Shown: in pieces, positions 17,057 to 25,652 of the stretch
Position numbering within the stretch: position 1 is the first letter of the stretch
Layout of the letters: each line of letters opens with the position of its first letter
Assembly: GCF_004519335.1 (NCBI RefSeq)
Contig: NZ_SOZD01000002.1
Location: 930,001 to 994,000 of the forward strand
Reading direction: 5' to 3'
Length of the DNA stretch: 64,000 nucleotides
Source: Jiella endophytica
GTDB taxonomy: Bacteria > Pseudomonadota > Alphaproteobacteria > Rhizobiales > Rhizobiaceae
The notes under the pieces: model-generated
Told to the model about the DNA's origin: nothing
Database searches by the model: none
What the model saw: only the letters and a program-made list of their open reading frames with translations
Made by a program: the position numbers and the translations under genes

Positions 17057-18796
17057 GTGGAAAAGCCCGTTTCTCATCCGGCTCGCCAGCAGCGCGGCCA
17101 TCTCCCGCAGACAAGGCCGGCTCGCGCCGACGGGGCTGCAGGGCCGTTTTCGCGGCTGCTTCTCGCCGGTCTCGCGCCGCTTCTCGCCGTGGCGATCGCC
17201 GTTCTCGGCACCTTCGCCCCCGTCGATGCCCGCGCCGCCACGGAAGAGCGGCGGGTCGCCCTCGTCGTCGGCAACAGCGCCTATCGCAACACCGTCACCC
17301 TCGAAAATCCCTCGCGCGACGCGCGGGCCATCGCGCTGAAGCTGCAGCGGCTGGGATTCGAGGTGATCGAGGGCTACGACCTCGACAAGTCGCAGATGGA
17401 TTCGACCATCCAGGAATTCGCCAAGGCGGTGCGCGGCGCCGATGTCGGCATGTTCTTCTATGCCGGCCACGGCATGCAGGTGAACGGCAAGAACTATCTC
17501 GTGCCGATCGACGCCGCCTTCGAGGATCCCTCCGATCTCGACTTCATGGCCGTGTCGATGGACTTCATCACCCGGCAGATGCGCTACGACGTCGCCGTGC
17601 GCCTCGTCGTGCTCGACGCCTGTCGCGACAATCCGCTGTCGCGCTCGCTCGCCCGCTCGCTGAAGGGGCTCAGCCGCTCCGCCAAGGTCACCGACGGCCT
17701 CGCCAAGATCGACATCGACGGCGATGGCGGCGAAGGCACGGCGATCATCTATGCGACGAGCCCGGACGAGGTCGCCTATGACGGCGACGGCACTTCCCAT
17801 TCGCCCTTCACCCAGGCCTTTCTCGACCAGATCGAGGCACCGGACACCGATATCCAGGTGGTGATGTCGCGGGTGACCGGCCAGGTGCTGCAGTCGACCA
17901 AGAACCAGCAGCGGCCGTGGATCAACGCGTCGCTGACCGGCGAGGTCTATCTCAATCCGAAGACGACCAAGGTCGCCACGCTGGAGCCGGCTGTGGCGCT
18001 TTCGCCGGCGGTCGAGCCGGTGACCACCGCCACCGACGCCGGGCCGGCCGTCGCCGTCACCCGCAGCGGCGACGACGCCGAAACGCTGAAGCGCGAGACC
18101 GCGCTTTACAATCTCGCCCGCCAGTCCGGCCAGCGGGTCGACTACGAGGCCTATCTGGAGACCTTCCCGGACGGTCTTTATGCGGCCAACGCCCGCAAGC
18201 AGATCGCCCGCCTTCCCGGCCCGGCCGGCAACAACGTCGTCGCCAGCCTCGGCAACCAGACCCCGGCGCCGCAGCCGGCCACCTCCGACCTCCAGGCGGC
18301 CCTGCCCGATGCGGCGGCGTCCTCCGGCGCAAATCCCTCGGCGGCGATGATTTCCGGCGAGGGCACCGAGGCGGTGCTCGGGCTCAGCCGCGACCAGCGC
18401 AGGGAGGCGCAGCTGCGGCTGAACCTTGCCGGATTCAATTGCGGCACCCCGGACGGCGCCTTCGGGCCGAACACCCGCAATGCCATCGTCGCCTGGCAGA
18501 GCGCCCGCAGCCTCCATGTCAGCGGCTATTTCAACCGCCCGCAATACGATCTCCTGGTCCAGCAGACCCAGGCGGCCCTCGCCGCCTACACGCCGCCGGC
18601 TCCGCCCAAAGCGCGCAACTACAGCCCCAGCCCTGCGAGGGAGACCCGCAGCTATTCCCAGCCGCGGCGCCAGAAGTCCCAGCCCCGGGTGGTCCGCCGC
18701 GTCTCGCCGCGCCGCAGCAGCGGCCCGAGCGCCGGCGAAGCGGCCTTCTTCGGCGGCCTTGTCGGCGGCATCATCGGCGGTGCGATCCGCCGCTGA
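17057..18796 (+). CDS. Secreted caspase-like (peptidase C14) protein with peptidoglycan-binding domain
   Basis: A 579-residue protein. The GTG start follows a strong ribosome-binding site (GAAGGGG at 17044). A hydrophobic export signal spans about residues 33-60. The caspase-fold domain (about 64-300) has the catalytic dyad His138 (FYAGHG) and Cys189 (LDACRDNP). A linker rich in Ala/Pro follows, then a PG_binding_1-like domain (about 450-505, NLAGFNCGTPDGAFGPNTRNA), an Arg/Pro-rich tail, and a glycine-zipper end (GGLVGGIIGGAIRR). Bacterial metacaspase-like proteins (orthocaspases) of this type usually cleave after basic residues. Export plus a wall-binding domain suggests periplasmic action. 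The native substrate is unknown. Confidence 0.85.
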   Translation: MEKPVSHPARQQRGHLPQTRPARADGAAGPFSRLLLAGLAPLLAVAIAVLGTFAPVDARAATEERRVALVVGNSAYRNTVTLENPSRDARAIALKLQRLGFEVIEGYDLDKSQMDSTIQEFAKAVRGADVGMFFYAGHGMQVNGKNYLVPIDAAFEDPSDLDFMAVSMDFITRQMRYDVAVRLVVLDACRDNPLSRSLARSLKGLSRSAKVTDGLAKIDIDGDGGEGTAIIYATSPDEVAYDGDGTSHSPFTQAFLDQIEAPDTDIQVVMSRVTGQVLQSTKNQQRPWINASLTGEVYLNPKTTKVATLEPAVALSPAVEPVTTATDAGPAVAVTRSGDDAETLKRETALYNLARQSGQRVDYEAYLETFPDGLYAANARKQIARLPGPAGNNVVASLGNQTPAPQPATSDLQAALPDAAASSGANPSAAMISGEGTEAVLGLSRDQRREAQLRLNLAGFNCGTPDGAFGPNTRNAIVAWQSARSLHVSGYFNRPQYDLLVQQTQAALAAYTPPAPPKARNYSPSPARETRSYSQPRRQKSQPRVVRRVSPRRSSGPSAGEAAFFGGLVGGIIGGAIRR

Positions 18797-18837
18797 GGCT
18801 GGAGCCGAACGGTCGCGTAGCACCTCGATCGCCGGGA

Positions 18838-18860
18838 CCCCGCATCGCCTCGATGCGGGG
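18838..18860. terminator. Bidirectional hairpin between convergent genes
   Basis: A 10-bp perfect stem (CCCCGCATCG at 18838-18847 and CGATGCGGGG at 18851-18860) with a 3-nt loop lies in the 70-bp gap between the caspase-like gene and the convergent DCC gene. There is no T-tract, but its position fits a shared terminator. Confidence 0.5.
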
Positions 18861-18866
18861 CCTGCC

Positions 18867-19289
18867 TCAAAGCTCGGTGACGACCCTTTCCTTGAGGCCT
18901 GCGGGCGGAAGCGCGCAGGCCTCGTGCTTTCCGAAGATGCGATAGCGATTTTCCGCGACCAGACGGTAAAGCCGATCGCGCAGCAGCCGGGGTACAAGGA
19001 AGCCGATCCGCGTCCACCGCCAGCCCGGCAGCCGCGAAAGGATGGCGAGCGCGGCATCCGACCGGAGATAGGCAAGGCCGTCCACCACGACGGCGTTGGT
19101 ATCGGGATCGGCAGGATCGATGTCGAGGGCGCTCGCCATGGCCGCGCCATAGGGCGACTGGATCGGCGTGAAGCGGAAGCGGCCTGCCCTGTCCCGCTCG
19201 GCGATGAAACGGACCCAGCCGGAGCAAAACACGCAGACGCCGTCATAGAGGATCACGCCATCGTCCGGCCAGGGCGTTTCCCGTTTCAT
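18867..19289 (-). CDS. DCC-family thiol-disulfide oxidoreductase-like protein (DUF393)
   Basis: A 140-residue DUF393 protein with the defining N-terminal motif DGVCVFCSGWVRF (D-x-x-C-x-x-C) and the following FTPIQSPYG. The family is predicted to be thioredoxin-like; the function is not established. The ATG at 19289 overlaps the stop of the upstream remnant gene (ATGA), so the intact ancestor was probably an operon of DUF2269, DoxX-like and DCC genes. Confidence 0.85.
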   Translation of the reverse strand: MKRETPWPDDGVILYDGVCVFCSGWVRFIAERDRAGRFRFTPIQSPYGAAMASALDIDPADPDTNAVVVDGLAYLRSDAALAILSRLPGWRWTRIGFLVPRLLRDRLYRLVAENRYRIFGKHEACALPPAGLKERVVTEL

Positions 19290-19625
19290 CTCTCCTCCAG
19301 GGTCGCGAGCGCCACCATCATCAGGACGATGGCCGGCCCGGTCTTGACCAGCGCGCCGAGCGGCTCCAGCCACATCGCCGGTGTCAGGATCGCCGCCCCC
19401 ATCATGTAGGAAAGCGACACCGCGATACCGAGCCAAAGACCGGCCCGGCAGCTCTGCCGGAACGCAATCAGGCAACCGATACCGATGTCCATCAGGCTCG
19501 AAACGGCCGTGACGAGATTGGCGAGGGGCAGTGCGAAACCTGCCTCGACGAGGATCTCCCGTGCCTGTGCCGAGGATCACCATCGCACCGAGGACATGGA
19601 GGAACTTCAGGACGAGATAGGTCAA
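19286..19625 (-). pseudogene. DUF2269 N-terminus joined out of frame to a DoxX-like C-terminus (deletion remnant)
   Basis: From a TTG at 19625 one frame reads TYLVLKFLHVLGAMVILGTG, the typical DUF2269 membrane-protein N-terminus, and then turns to nonsense. From about 19561 another frame reads REILVEAGFALPLANLV and continues for 91 residues through LDIGIG-like, SLSYMMGAAILTPAMWL and KTGPAIVLMMVAL. That resembles the DoxX-like domain found at the C-terminus of some SDR-family proteins. The junction lies at about 19557-19572. The simplest explanation is a deletion fusing two neighbouring genes out of frame. A functional short DoxX-like protein from ATG 19492 (68 residues) remains possible. Confidence 0.65.
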
Positions 19626-19714
19626 GGCGGGTGTTTCGGGATCGAGCGGAGGGTGCCGGCAAGACGACCCTAGCCGCCGGAGCACCCCGCGTCATGCCCT
19701 TGCTCGCAACATCG

Positions 19715-21232
19715 TCAGCGCGGCGCCGGATCAGCGCCTTTCCGGCCGCTGCCGAAACCGTAGACCGGCATCGTTCCGTCGTCCGCCGCATAGATCGGCG
19801 CATCGATGATCGCGACGAGCGAGGCACCGAGACGGTCGAGATCGCCCTTGCCAAAGCCCAAGAGCAGCGTGCCCTCCCGGTCGTCGTCGCCGTTCCATGG
19901 CTGCTCGAGCTGGAACTGGTCGGTGGGGCTTTCGCCCTTCGGCAGATAGCCGAAAACCTCAAGCCCGGAATCGCGCAAGGCATAGGCGATGCCGGCGGTC
20001 AGCGCCCGGCTCTCGACGACGATCCGTCTCGCGTCGGTCTTGGCCGCAAGCGCCTCGATGCTCTCGGCCGTCTTCTCCCAGCCGGCAAGCTGGCGCAACT
20101 GCTTGCCCGCGCCGGGCGCCTCGCCGGGATCGAAGAAGGCGGTGCCGAGAAGGATGACCAGCGAGGCCAACCCACAGACGATCAGATTGGTCCAGAAGAA
20201 GAAGCTCCAGCGGTGCCGGACGACGAGGGCGGTCGCCACGATGGCGCCGGCGGGATAGGCCGTCGCTCCCCAGTTGACGTTCGCCTGGGCGAGAAATCCC
20301 TGGATGGTGATCGCAAAGAGGATCGGCCAGGAGAGGATCAGCAGGAGAACGTCGGTGCGCGGCCGCTCGCTCCTCGCCTTGAGAATGAGGGCGTTCAGCA
20401 TCGCCCCGAAGATCACCGGGCCGGCAATGCCGAACTGCGCCCCGAAGAACTCGAAGCCCTTCCTGGCGTTCAGCCGCGACAGGCTCCAGCCGATATTGTC
20501 ATGGGCCGTGTGTTCGAAGGTGGCAAAGCCGTTGAGCGCGTTCCAGACGAGATTCGGCGCGATGAGGAGCGTCATCACGCCGAGCGCGACGAGGCTTTCG
20601 CGGCGGAACAGCCGGCTTCTGAGCTCCGGCAGCAGGCCCCCGGCGAGCGCCACCAGCGCCGGCAGGTAGATCATCGCATATTTGGCGTTGAGCCCGAGCC
20701 CGGCTGCGAGGCCGAAGAGCAGCGCCGGCCTGAGACCCGGCTCTTCGATCTGCAGGAAGACGGCGTAGAGGGCGACGCTCCAGAAGAACAGGAGCAGCGG
20801 ATCGGTGGTGATCAGAAACGAGGAGACAGCGATCCCCGGCATGATCGCGAAGAACAGCCCGGTCCAGAAGCCCGTCCTGACGCCATAGAGTCTTGCGGCA
20901 AGCAGAGCCAGGACGAAGGCCGTCGCCGAATTGACCAGCGGCACGACCGAACGGACGCAGGCCGCGCCGGTCCCGCAGACCTGCGATTCGGCGGCGATCA
21001 TCCAGGCGATCAGCGGCGGCTTGGTGAAATAGCCGAAGTCGAAATGTCGCGCCCACAGGACATATTGCGCCTCGTCGAAGCCGAGTTCGCTCGGCGAGAC
21101 GATCAGCGCCAGAAGCCGCGCGAGGGCGATCGCGGCGAGAATCGCGGCCAGGGCCGACAGCCCCAGAGAGCGGTCCTGTAGCCGATCGGTCACTCTGGCG
21201 GCATCACGGATGTCGGTCGTCGGAAGTGTCAT
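19715..21232 (-). CDS. Glycosyltransferase family 39 (ArnT/RgtD-like) membrane protein
   Basis: A 505-residue polytopic membrane protein with the GT39/PMT_2 signature: FDEAQYVLWA in the first periplasmic loop, then YFTKPPLIAW and about ten more membrane helices. These enzymes transfer a sugar from a polyprenyl-phosphate carrier to periplasmic acceptors such as lipid A or LPS core. It is divergent from, and 139 bp from, the PAP2-GT2-LAB_N operon, which could make and prepare its donor and acceptor. By analogy with rhizobial RgtA-D and RgtE the sugar could be galacturonic acid, but this is inference. Confidence 0.87.
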   Translation of the reverse strand: MTLPTTDIRDAARVTDRLQDRSLGLSALAAILAAIALARLLALIVSPSELGFDEAQYVLWARHFDFGYFTKPPLIAWMIAAESQVCGTGAACVRSVVPLVNSATAFVLALLAARLYGVRTGFWTGLFFAIMPGIAVSSFLITTDPLLLFFWSVALYAVFLQIEEPGLRPALLFGLAAGLGLNAKYAMIYLPALVALAGGLLPELRSRLFRRESLVALGVMTLLIAPNLVWNALNGFATFEHTAHDNIGWSLSRLNARKGFEFFGAQFGIAGPVIFGAMLNALILKARSERPRTDVLLLILSWPILFAITIQGFLAQANVNWGATAYPAGAIVATALVVRHRWSFFFWTNLIVCGLASLVILLGTAFFDPGEAPGAGKQLRQLAGWEKTAESIEALAAKTDARRIVVESRALTAGIAYALRDSGLEVFGYLPKGESPTDQFQLEQPWNGDDDREGTLLLGFGKGDLDRLGASLVAIIDAPIYAADDGTMPVYGFGSGRKGADPAPR

Positions 21233-21371
21233 ATTGGCTAAAGGTGGAGGCGCTAAAGGCGGCCATTGTGCGTCGTCTGCGATGTTCCGCAGCGATGCTG
21301 CAAGAGCGTGGCGGGCGTGATGGGTCAGCACAGACTGACCGAACGCGCGAAGCAGTGCAAGGAACAGCAAC

Positions 21372-23090
21372 ATGGACGCAGGACCGGCCCCAGCCGCTCG
21401 GCCGTCCCGATCCCGCGCGCCGGCGCCCGAAAAGGTGGACAAGGGCGGGGCGAGCGCCTCGACGACGAGGCCGGACGAACGCGCCGGGCCATCTTCGTCC
21501 CGTCCGCAGCGTTCGCTGGTCGTGCTGACCATCGTTCTGGCCTTCGTCAGCCTGTTCTTCGTCTGCTTTCCCGGCATCGATATCGCCGTCAGCGCACTGT
21601 TTTATGAACAGGGCCGGGGATTTTTCGGCGCCAGCAGCGCCGACCTCGCGACCGTGCGCGATATCGGCAACGGCATGACGGCGATGGCGATCGCGGCGAG
21701 CGTTATCGCCATCCTCGCGGGGCTGAGCGTTCCCACGCCGCGCTGGCTGCTGCGCCCCTGCGAGGGGCTCTATATCCTCGCGGTCTACGCCATCGCTCCG
21801 GGCCTGATCGTCAACGCCTTCCTGAAGAGCACCGCCGGCCGGCCCCGCCCGCGCAACCTCATCGATTTCGGCGGCAGCCTCGACTTCACGCCGGTCTGGC
21901 AATTTGCCGGCGAGTGCAGCGGCAACTGCTCGTTTTCCTCCGGCGAGGCCGCTTCGGCAGCGGCGATCCTGGCGCTGGTCTTCATCCTGCCGCGCAGGGA
22001 CAGGTTGCCGCTCGGCATCGGCTTCGGCGCCATCGTGGCGATGGTCTCGCTGGCGCGCGTCGCCGCCGGCGGCCACTTCATCTCCGACGTCCTGGTCTCC
22101 TGGATCATCACGCTGACGACCATCGTCGCCTTGCGCCCGCTTCTTCTCGGTGCCCGCGGGAGAGCCATCGACGCAGCCTTCAGTGGCTTTGCCGCAAGGC
22201 TTCGCAGCCTCGTGCCGGTCGCAGCGAACAGGGCGTCGTCAGGGCTTCAACAAAGGCGGATTGCAGCGGAAGGCGGCTTTCTCTATGAGGAGCCCCATTC
22301 GATGGATACGTCTTCTTCCCCCTTGCCGGCGCCGGCGCGCGCGCGGCCACGCAGCTTCGCCACCGTCAGCGTCGTCGTTCCGGCGAAGAACGAGGCGGCG
22401 AACCTTGCCGTGCTCGTGCCCGAGATCGCCGCCGCGCTGGCGGCGCGCAGCCATGAAATCGTCGTGGTCGACGACGGCTCGACCGACACCACGGCCGCGG
22501 CCATCGAGACGCTGCGCGCCGACGGAATCAACGTCCGCCACATCCGCCACGAGCGCTCCGCCGGGCAGAGCCGGGCGGTGCGCACCGGCGTTCTCTCGGC
22601 CAGGGGCGACTGCGTCGTCACCATCGACGGCGACGGGCAGAACGATCCCGCCTTCATCCCGGCGATGGTCGAGCGTCTCGAAGCAGCGGGCGAGCGCTGC
22701 GGCCTCGTCGCCGGCCAGCGCACCGGCCGCACCGACAGCTTCGCCAAGCGTGTCGCCTCGAAGGCGGCGAATCGGCTGCGCACCGCGATCCTCGCCGATT
22801 CGACCCGGGACACCGGCTGCGGGCTAAAGGCGCTGCCGACCGAGCTGTTCCGCCGGCTCCCCTATTTCGACGGCTGGCATCGCTATCTGCCGGCGCTCGT
22901 CCTGCGGGAGGAGCTGACGATCGCCCATCTCGACGTGAAGGACCGCCAGCGCCGGTTCGGCCAGTCGAACTACGGCATCTTCGACCGCGCCGCCCGCGGC
23001 GCCCTCGATCTGTTCGGCGTCTGGTGGATCCTGCGCCGCGGCCGCCGGAGCCCCGGCCAGATCGAAGACGTCACGGCCACCAAGGAGTAG
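21372..23090 (+). CDS. PAP2-family lipid phosphatase in one frame with a GT2 glycosyltransferase
   Basis: One uninterrupted 572-residue frame. Residues 1-310 form a PAP2 membrane phosphatase (LpxE-like) with KSTAGRPRPRN, SSGEA in place of the usual PSGH, and RVAAGGHFISDV. Residues 311-572 form a complete GT2 polyprenyl-phosphate sugar synthase (SVVVPAKNEAANL, VVDDGSTD, TIDGDGQNDP, and QRRFGQSNYG near the end). An internal ATG at 22302 has a good ribosome-binding site (GAGGAG at 22287-22292), so a separate 262-residue GT2 can also be made. LpxE removes the lipid A 1-phosphate, and RgtE-type GT2 makes dodecaprenyl-phosphate galacturonate. The pairing suggests lipid A modification. Whether the product is fused is not known. 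Confidence 0.82.
   Translation: MDAGPAPAARPSRSRAPAPEKVDKGGASASTTRPDERAGPSSSRPQRSLVVLTIVLAFVSLFFVCFPGIDIAVSALFYEQGRGFFGASSADLATVRDIGNGMTAMAIAASVIAILAGLSVPTPRWLLRPCEGLYILAVYAIAPGLIVNAFLKSTAGRPRPRNLIDFGGSLDFTPVWQFAGECSGNCSFSSGEAASAAAILALVFILPRRDRLPLGIGFGAIVAMVSLARVAAGGHFISDVLVSWIITLTTIVALRPLLLGARGRAIDAAFSGFAARLRSLVPVAANRASSGLQQRRIAAEGGFLYEEPHSMDTSSSPLPAPARARPRSFATVSVVVPAKNEAANLAVLVPEIAAALAARSHEIVVVDDGSTDTTAAAIETLRADGINVRHIRHERSAGQSRAVRTGVLSARGDCVVTIDGDGQNDPAFIPAMVERLEAAGERCGLVAGQRTGRTDSFAKRVASKAANRLRTAILADSTRDTGCGLKALPTELFRRLPYFDGWHRYLPALVLREELTIAHLDVKDRQRRFGQSNYGIFDRAARGALDLFGVWWILRRGRRSPGQIEDVTATKE
22287..22304 (+). promoter_or_regulatory. Internal ribosome-binding site and start for the GT2 half
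   Basis: GAGGAG lies 9 nt before an in-frame ATG at 22302, exactly where the family's normal GT2 N-terminus begins (MDTSSSPLPA, then SVVVPAKNEA). It supports independent translation of the glycosyltransferase although no stop codon separates it from the phosphatase. Confidence 0.6.
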
Positions 23091-23098
23091 GCGAGACG

Positions 23099-23431
23099 AT
23101 GCGGGACTTCCTTCATCACGTCTTCATCGAGCAGTTCGACCTGTGGATCGTCCTCGGCTTCTTCGCCCAGGCGATGTTCACCGCCCGCTTCCTGATCCAG
23201 TGGATCGCCTCGGAGCGGGCCCGCCGCTCCGTCGTGCCGGTCGCCTTCTGGACCTTTTCCCTCGCCGGCGGCGCATTGCTGCTCGTCTATGCGCTGCATC
23301 GGCGCGATCCGGTGTTCATCATCGGCCAGGGCGCCGGTCTCTTCATCTATACCCGCAACCTCATTCTGATTGCCGGCGAGAAGAAACGCGAACTCGCCGA
23401 GACGAAGACCCTGGAAGTCCCGAACCGGTAA
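23099..23431 (+). CDS. Lipid-A-disaccharide synthase N-terminal-like (LAB_N) membrane protein
   Basis: A 110-residue three-helix membrane protein of the LAB_N family. Visible marks are GFFAQAMFTARFLIQW, SVVPVAFWTFSL, and GQGAGLFIYTRNL. LAB_N proteins often stand beside polyprenyl-phosphate GT2 enzymes, and the domain occurs fused to LpxB in some bacteria; a flippase-like or scaffolding role has been suggested but not established. The ATG is 9 bp after the PAP2-GT2 stop, so it belongs to the same operon. Confidence 0.88.
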   Translation: MRDFLHHVFIEQFDLWIVLGFFAQAMFTARFLIQWIASERARRSVVPVAFWTFSLAGGALLLVYALHRRDPVFIIGQGAGLFIYTRNLILIAGEKKRELAETKTLEVPNR

Positions 23432-23680
23432 CATCGGCAACCGGAAATTTCTTCTTCCGCCCGACTGTCGCCGTTTTCGAAAGGGAAAGCCTTTCAGGCT
23501 TCGATGACGATGGGTTGATCGCGCTGTAGCGACGGGCGGAAACCCGCTAAGACTGGCCTTCAGACGTCCCCCGGTGTTGAAACCATGGGAGAAGCGCGCA
23601 GTTTGCTTCACGGTCAATGCGCGCCAGAGGCAGACATTCAACGCCGAAGATGAAATTCCAAGAGGAGAGATAGTCCCCAC

Positions 23681-24511
23681 ATGCTCCGACCCACCAAGAT
23701 CACGGGCCTTGCCCTTTCGACCGTCACTGCCGTCATGCTCGGCGTCTTCGCACTGCCGGCGCAGGCTGCCCAATGCGGCAATTCGGCGGCCGGCTTCGAC
23801 CAGTGGAAGCAGCAGATGGCCCAGGAGGCGGCCCGCGCCGGCATCTCCCAGCGGACCATCCAGTCGGCGCTGATGCCGACGCGCTATTCTTCCAAGGTGA
23901 TCAGCCTCGATCGCAACCAGCATTCGATGAACCTGTCGCTCGACGCCTTCATGGCGCGGCGCGCGCCCTCCTCCTTCGTCTCGAAGGGCAAGCGGATCAT
24001 CCGGCAGAATGCCGGCCTGCTCAATTCGATCGAGAAGCGCTATGGCGTCCAGAAGGAAATCCTCGTCGCGATCTGGGGCATGGAGACCGGATTCGGCGCC
24101 AATTCCGGCAACATGCCGGTGTTCTCCTCGTTGGCGACGCTTTCCTACGACTGCCGCCGCTCGGCCTTCTTCACCGAAGAGCTCCTCGCGGCGATGGCGA
24201 TCGTCGATCGCGGCGACATGAGCGCCGACCAGATGCGCGGCGCCTGGGCCGGCGAGATCGGCCAGACCCAGTTCCTCGCCAAGAACTATCTGCGCTTCGC
24301 GGTCGACGGCGACGGCAACGGCCGCCGCGACCTGATCCGCTCGAAGGCCGACGTTCTCGCCTCGACGGCGAATTTCCTGCGCCAGCACGGCTGGCGTCCG
24401 GGCGCCGGCTACCAGCCGGGCCAGCCGAACTTCTCGGTGCTGCGCGAATGGAACCGCGCGGGCGTCTATCAGAAGGCGCTGGCGCTCTTCGCGTCCAAGC
24501 TCGCCAGCTGA
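23681..24511 (+). CDS. Lytic murein transglycosylase, MltB/SLT-like
   Basis: A 276-residue periplasmic enzyme. The signal peptide ends about residue 29 (LPAQAAQC). The transglycosylase_8/MltB-type domain contains the catalytic glutamate in WGMETGFGANSG (about residue 136), with VFSSLATLSYDCRRSAFF and GEIGQTQFLAKNY downstream. It cleaves the MurNAc-GlcNAc glycan bond, producing 1,6-anhydroMurNAc ends. It lacks the C-terminal peptidoglycan-binding domain of longer homologues. It is monocistronic with its own terminator. Confidence 0.92.
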   Translation: MLRPTKITGLALSTVTAVMLGVFALPAQAAQCGNSAAGFDQWKQQMAQEAARAGISQRTIQSALMPTRYSSKVISLDRNQHSMNLSLDAFMARRAPSSFVSKGKRIIRQNAGLLNSIEKRYGVQKEILVAIWGMETGFGANSGNMPVFSSLATLSYDCRRSAFFTEELLAAMAIVDRGDMSADQMRGAWAGEIGQTQFLAKNYLRFAVDGDGNGRRDLIRSKADVLASTANFLRQHGWRPGAGYQPGQPNFSVLREWNRAGVYQKALALFASKLAS

Positions 24512-24551
24512 CCGCAACGAATGCCCCGGACCGCGGGGCGACCGATTTGAG

Positions 24552-24587
24552 GGGCTCGGCGCTATCGGCGCCGGGCCCTTTTTCTTT
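24552..24587 (+). terminator. Rho-independent terminator after the transglycosylase gene
   Basis: An 11-bp stem with one G-T wobble (GGGCTCGGCGC at 24552-24562 and GCGCCGGGCCC at 24568-24578) around a 5-nt loop is followed by TTTTTCTTT. Confidence 0.9.
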
Positions 24588-24605
24588 GGCGGGTGGCTGG
24601 GCTCG

Positions 24606-25337
24606 CTAGTCGCCGTCGAGTTCCGGATAGTGCCGGAAGATGCCGTCCTCGTTGAAGGGCGTGCGCCGGTCGCTGCCGAGATAGGCGCTGATGCGCGGTC
24701 CGGCGGCCACGCGATCGCAAAGGGCCATGACGAGCGGATAGTCCGGCGAAAGCGTCTTCATGCGGCGGGGAAAGGCATAGCGCAGCCCCTCGACCGTCTG
24801 GAAAAGGCCGAGATCGGCATAGCTCAGGGCGTCGCCTGCGAGATAGGACGAACCAGCGGGGTTGTCGCCGATCAGCGCCTCGTACCAGCCGAGGAACTTC
24901 GCCATCCGCTCGTTGCGAAAAGCCTCAGCCCGCCGTGCCGCCTCCGCCTTCTGGTCTTCGTAATAGAGCGCCACGCCCAGCGGGTGATGGGTATCGTGCG
25001 CCTCGCCGACGAAATCGGCGGTGGTCGCCGCGATCGACCGGGCGAACATCCGGTCCGCCTCGAGATCCGGGGCAAGGCCGTGCCGCTCGCCGAGAAAGGC
25101 GACGATGACCGCGGTCTGCGAGAGGATGATGTCGCCGTCGACGAGAAACGGCGGCGCGAGAGGCCGCCGCGGACCCTTGGCGCCCCGTATGAAGGCGAAC
25201 ATCGCCTCGACACCGCCGCCCTGCGATCGGTCGAGCCGTGCCATATCGCGATACTCAGCGCCTGCAGCTTCCAGAACGAGCCGCACATATTCGCCGCGAC
25301 CCGGCAGGCCGGGCCAGTAATAGAGGTCGTATGTCAT
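24606..25337 (-). CDS. Glutathione S-transferase family protein
   Basis: A 243-residue GST. The thioredoxin-like N-terminal domain (about residues 1-85) starts YDLYYWPGLPGRGEYVRL with the candidate catalytic Tyr at residue 6 or 7 and the glutathione-binding SQTAVI motif near residue 73. An all-helical C-terminal domain follows (GDALSYADLGLFQ). This resembles the sigma-like class in bacteria. Substrate is unknown. It is transcribed alone and divergently from the chemoreceptor. Confidence 0.85.
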   Translation of the reverse strand: MTYDLYYWPGLPGRGEYVRLVLEAAGAEYRDMARLDRSQGGGVEAMFAFIRGAKGPRRPLAPPFLVDGDIILSQTAVIVAFLGERHGLAPDLEADRMFARSIAATTADFVGEAHDTHHPLGVALYYEDQKAEAARRAEAFRNERMAKFLGWYEALIGDNPAGSSYLAGDALSYADLGLFQTVEGLRYAFPRRMKTLSPDYPLVMALCDRVAAGPRISAYLGSDRRTPFNEDGIFRHYPELDGD

Positions 25338-25652
25338 CGCTGATCCCTTCCGGGCTGATTGCTGCGGGTCGATTGCTGGCGGTCCCGCGGTGCGCCGGAG
25401 CTGTCCGACGACCCCGCATTGCCAGTGAAAGCGGCGTGCGGGCGGCCGGTTCCAGCATCCCTCTCCGATCTGGACCTTCCCGCCCGCCGCGGGATTTCAC
25501 CGAACTTCTTGAGATGATCAAGCAACCGAACAACATGAATGCTTTATGACATGGTCAATGCAATCTTAATCAGTCGTCGCCACAATCGATCCCAGCAAAC
25601 CCACAGTCGAGCCCGTCAGGCCCTTCTTCCTTTGAGGAATCGGCAAACCTTC
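25338..25652. other. Divergent promoter region between GST and the chemoreceptor
   Basis: No supported gene lies in these 315 bp. The right half (25510-25620) is AT-rich relative to the surroundings and probably holds the chemoreceptor promoter. A GAGGAA at 25634-25639 is the nearest ribosome-binding-site candidate, 13 nt from the chosen ATG. Nothing else is recognised. Confidence 0.5.

Noticed and set aside
16247-19246. A 999-codon open frame on the minus strand opposite the DUF6101 and caspase-like genes
   Set aside because: It is a mirror of real genes in GC-rich DNA; no recognisable motif and it runs through two terminators.
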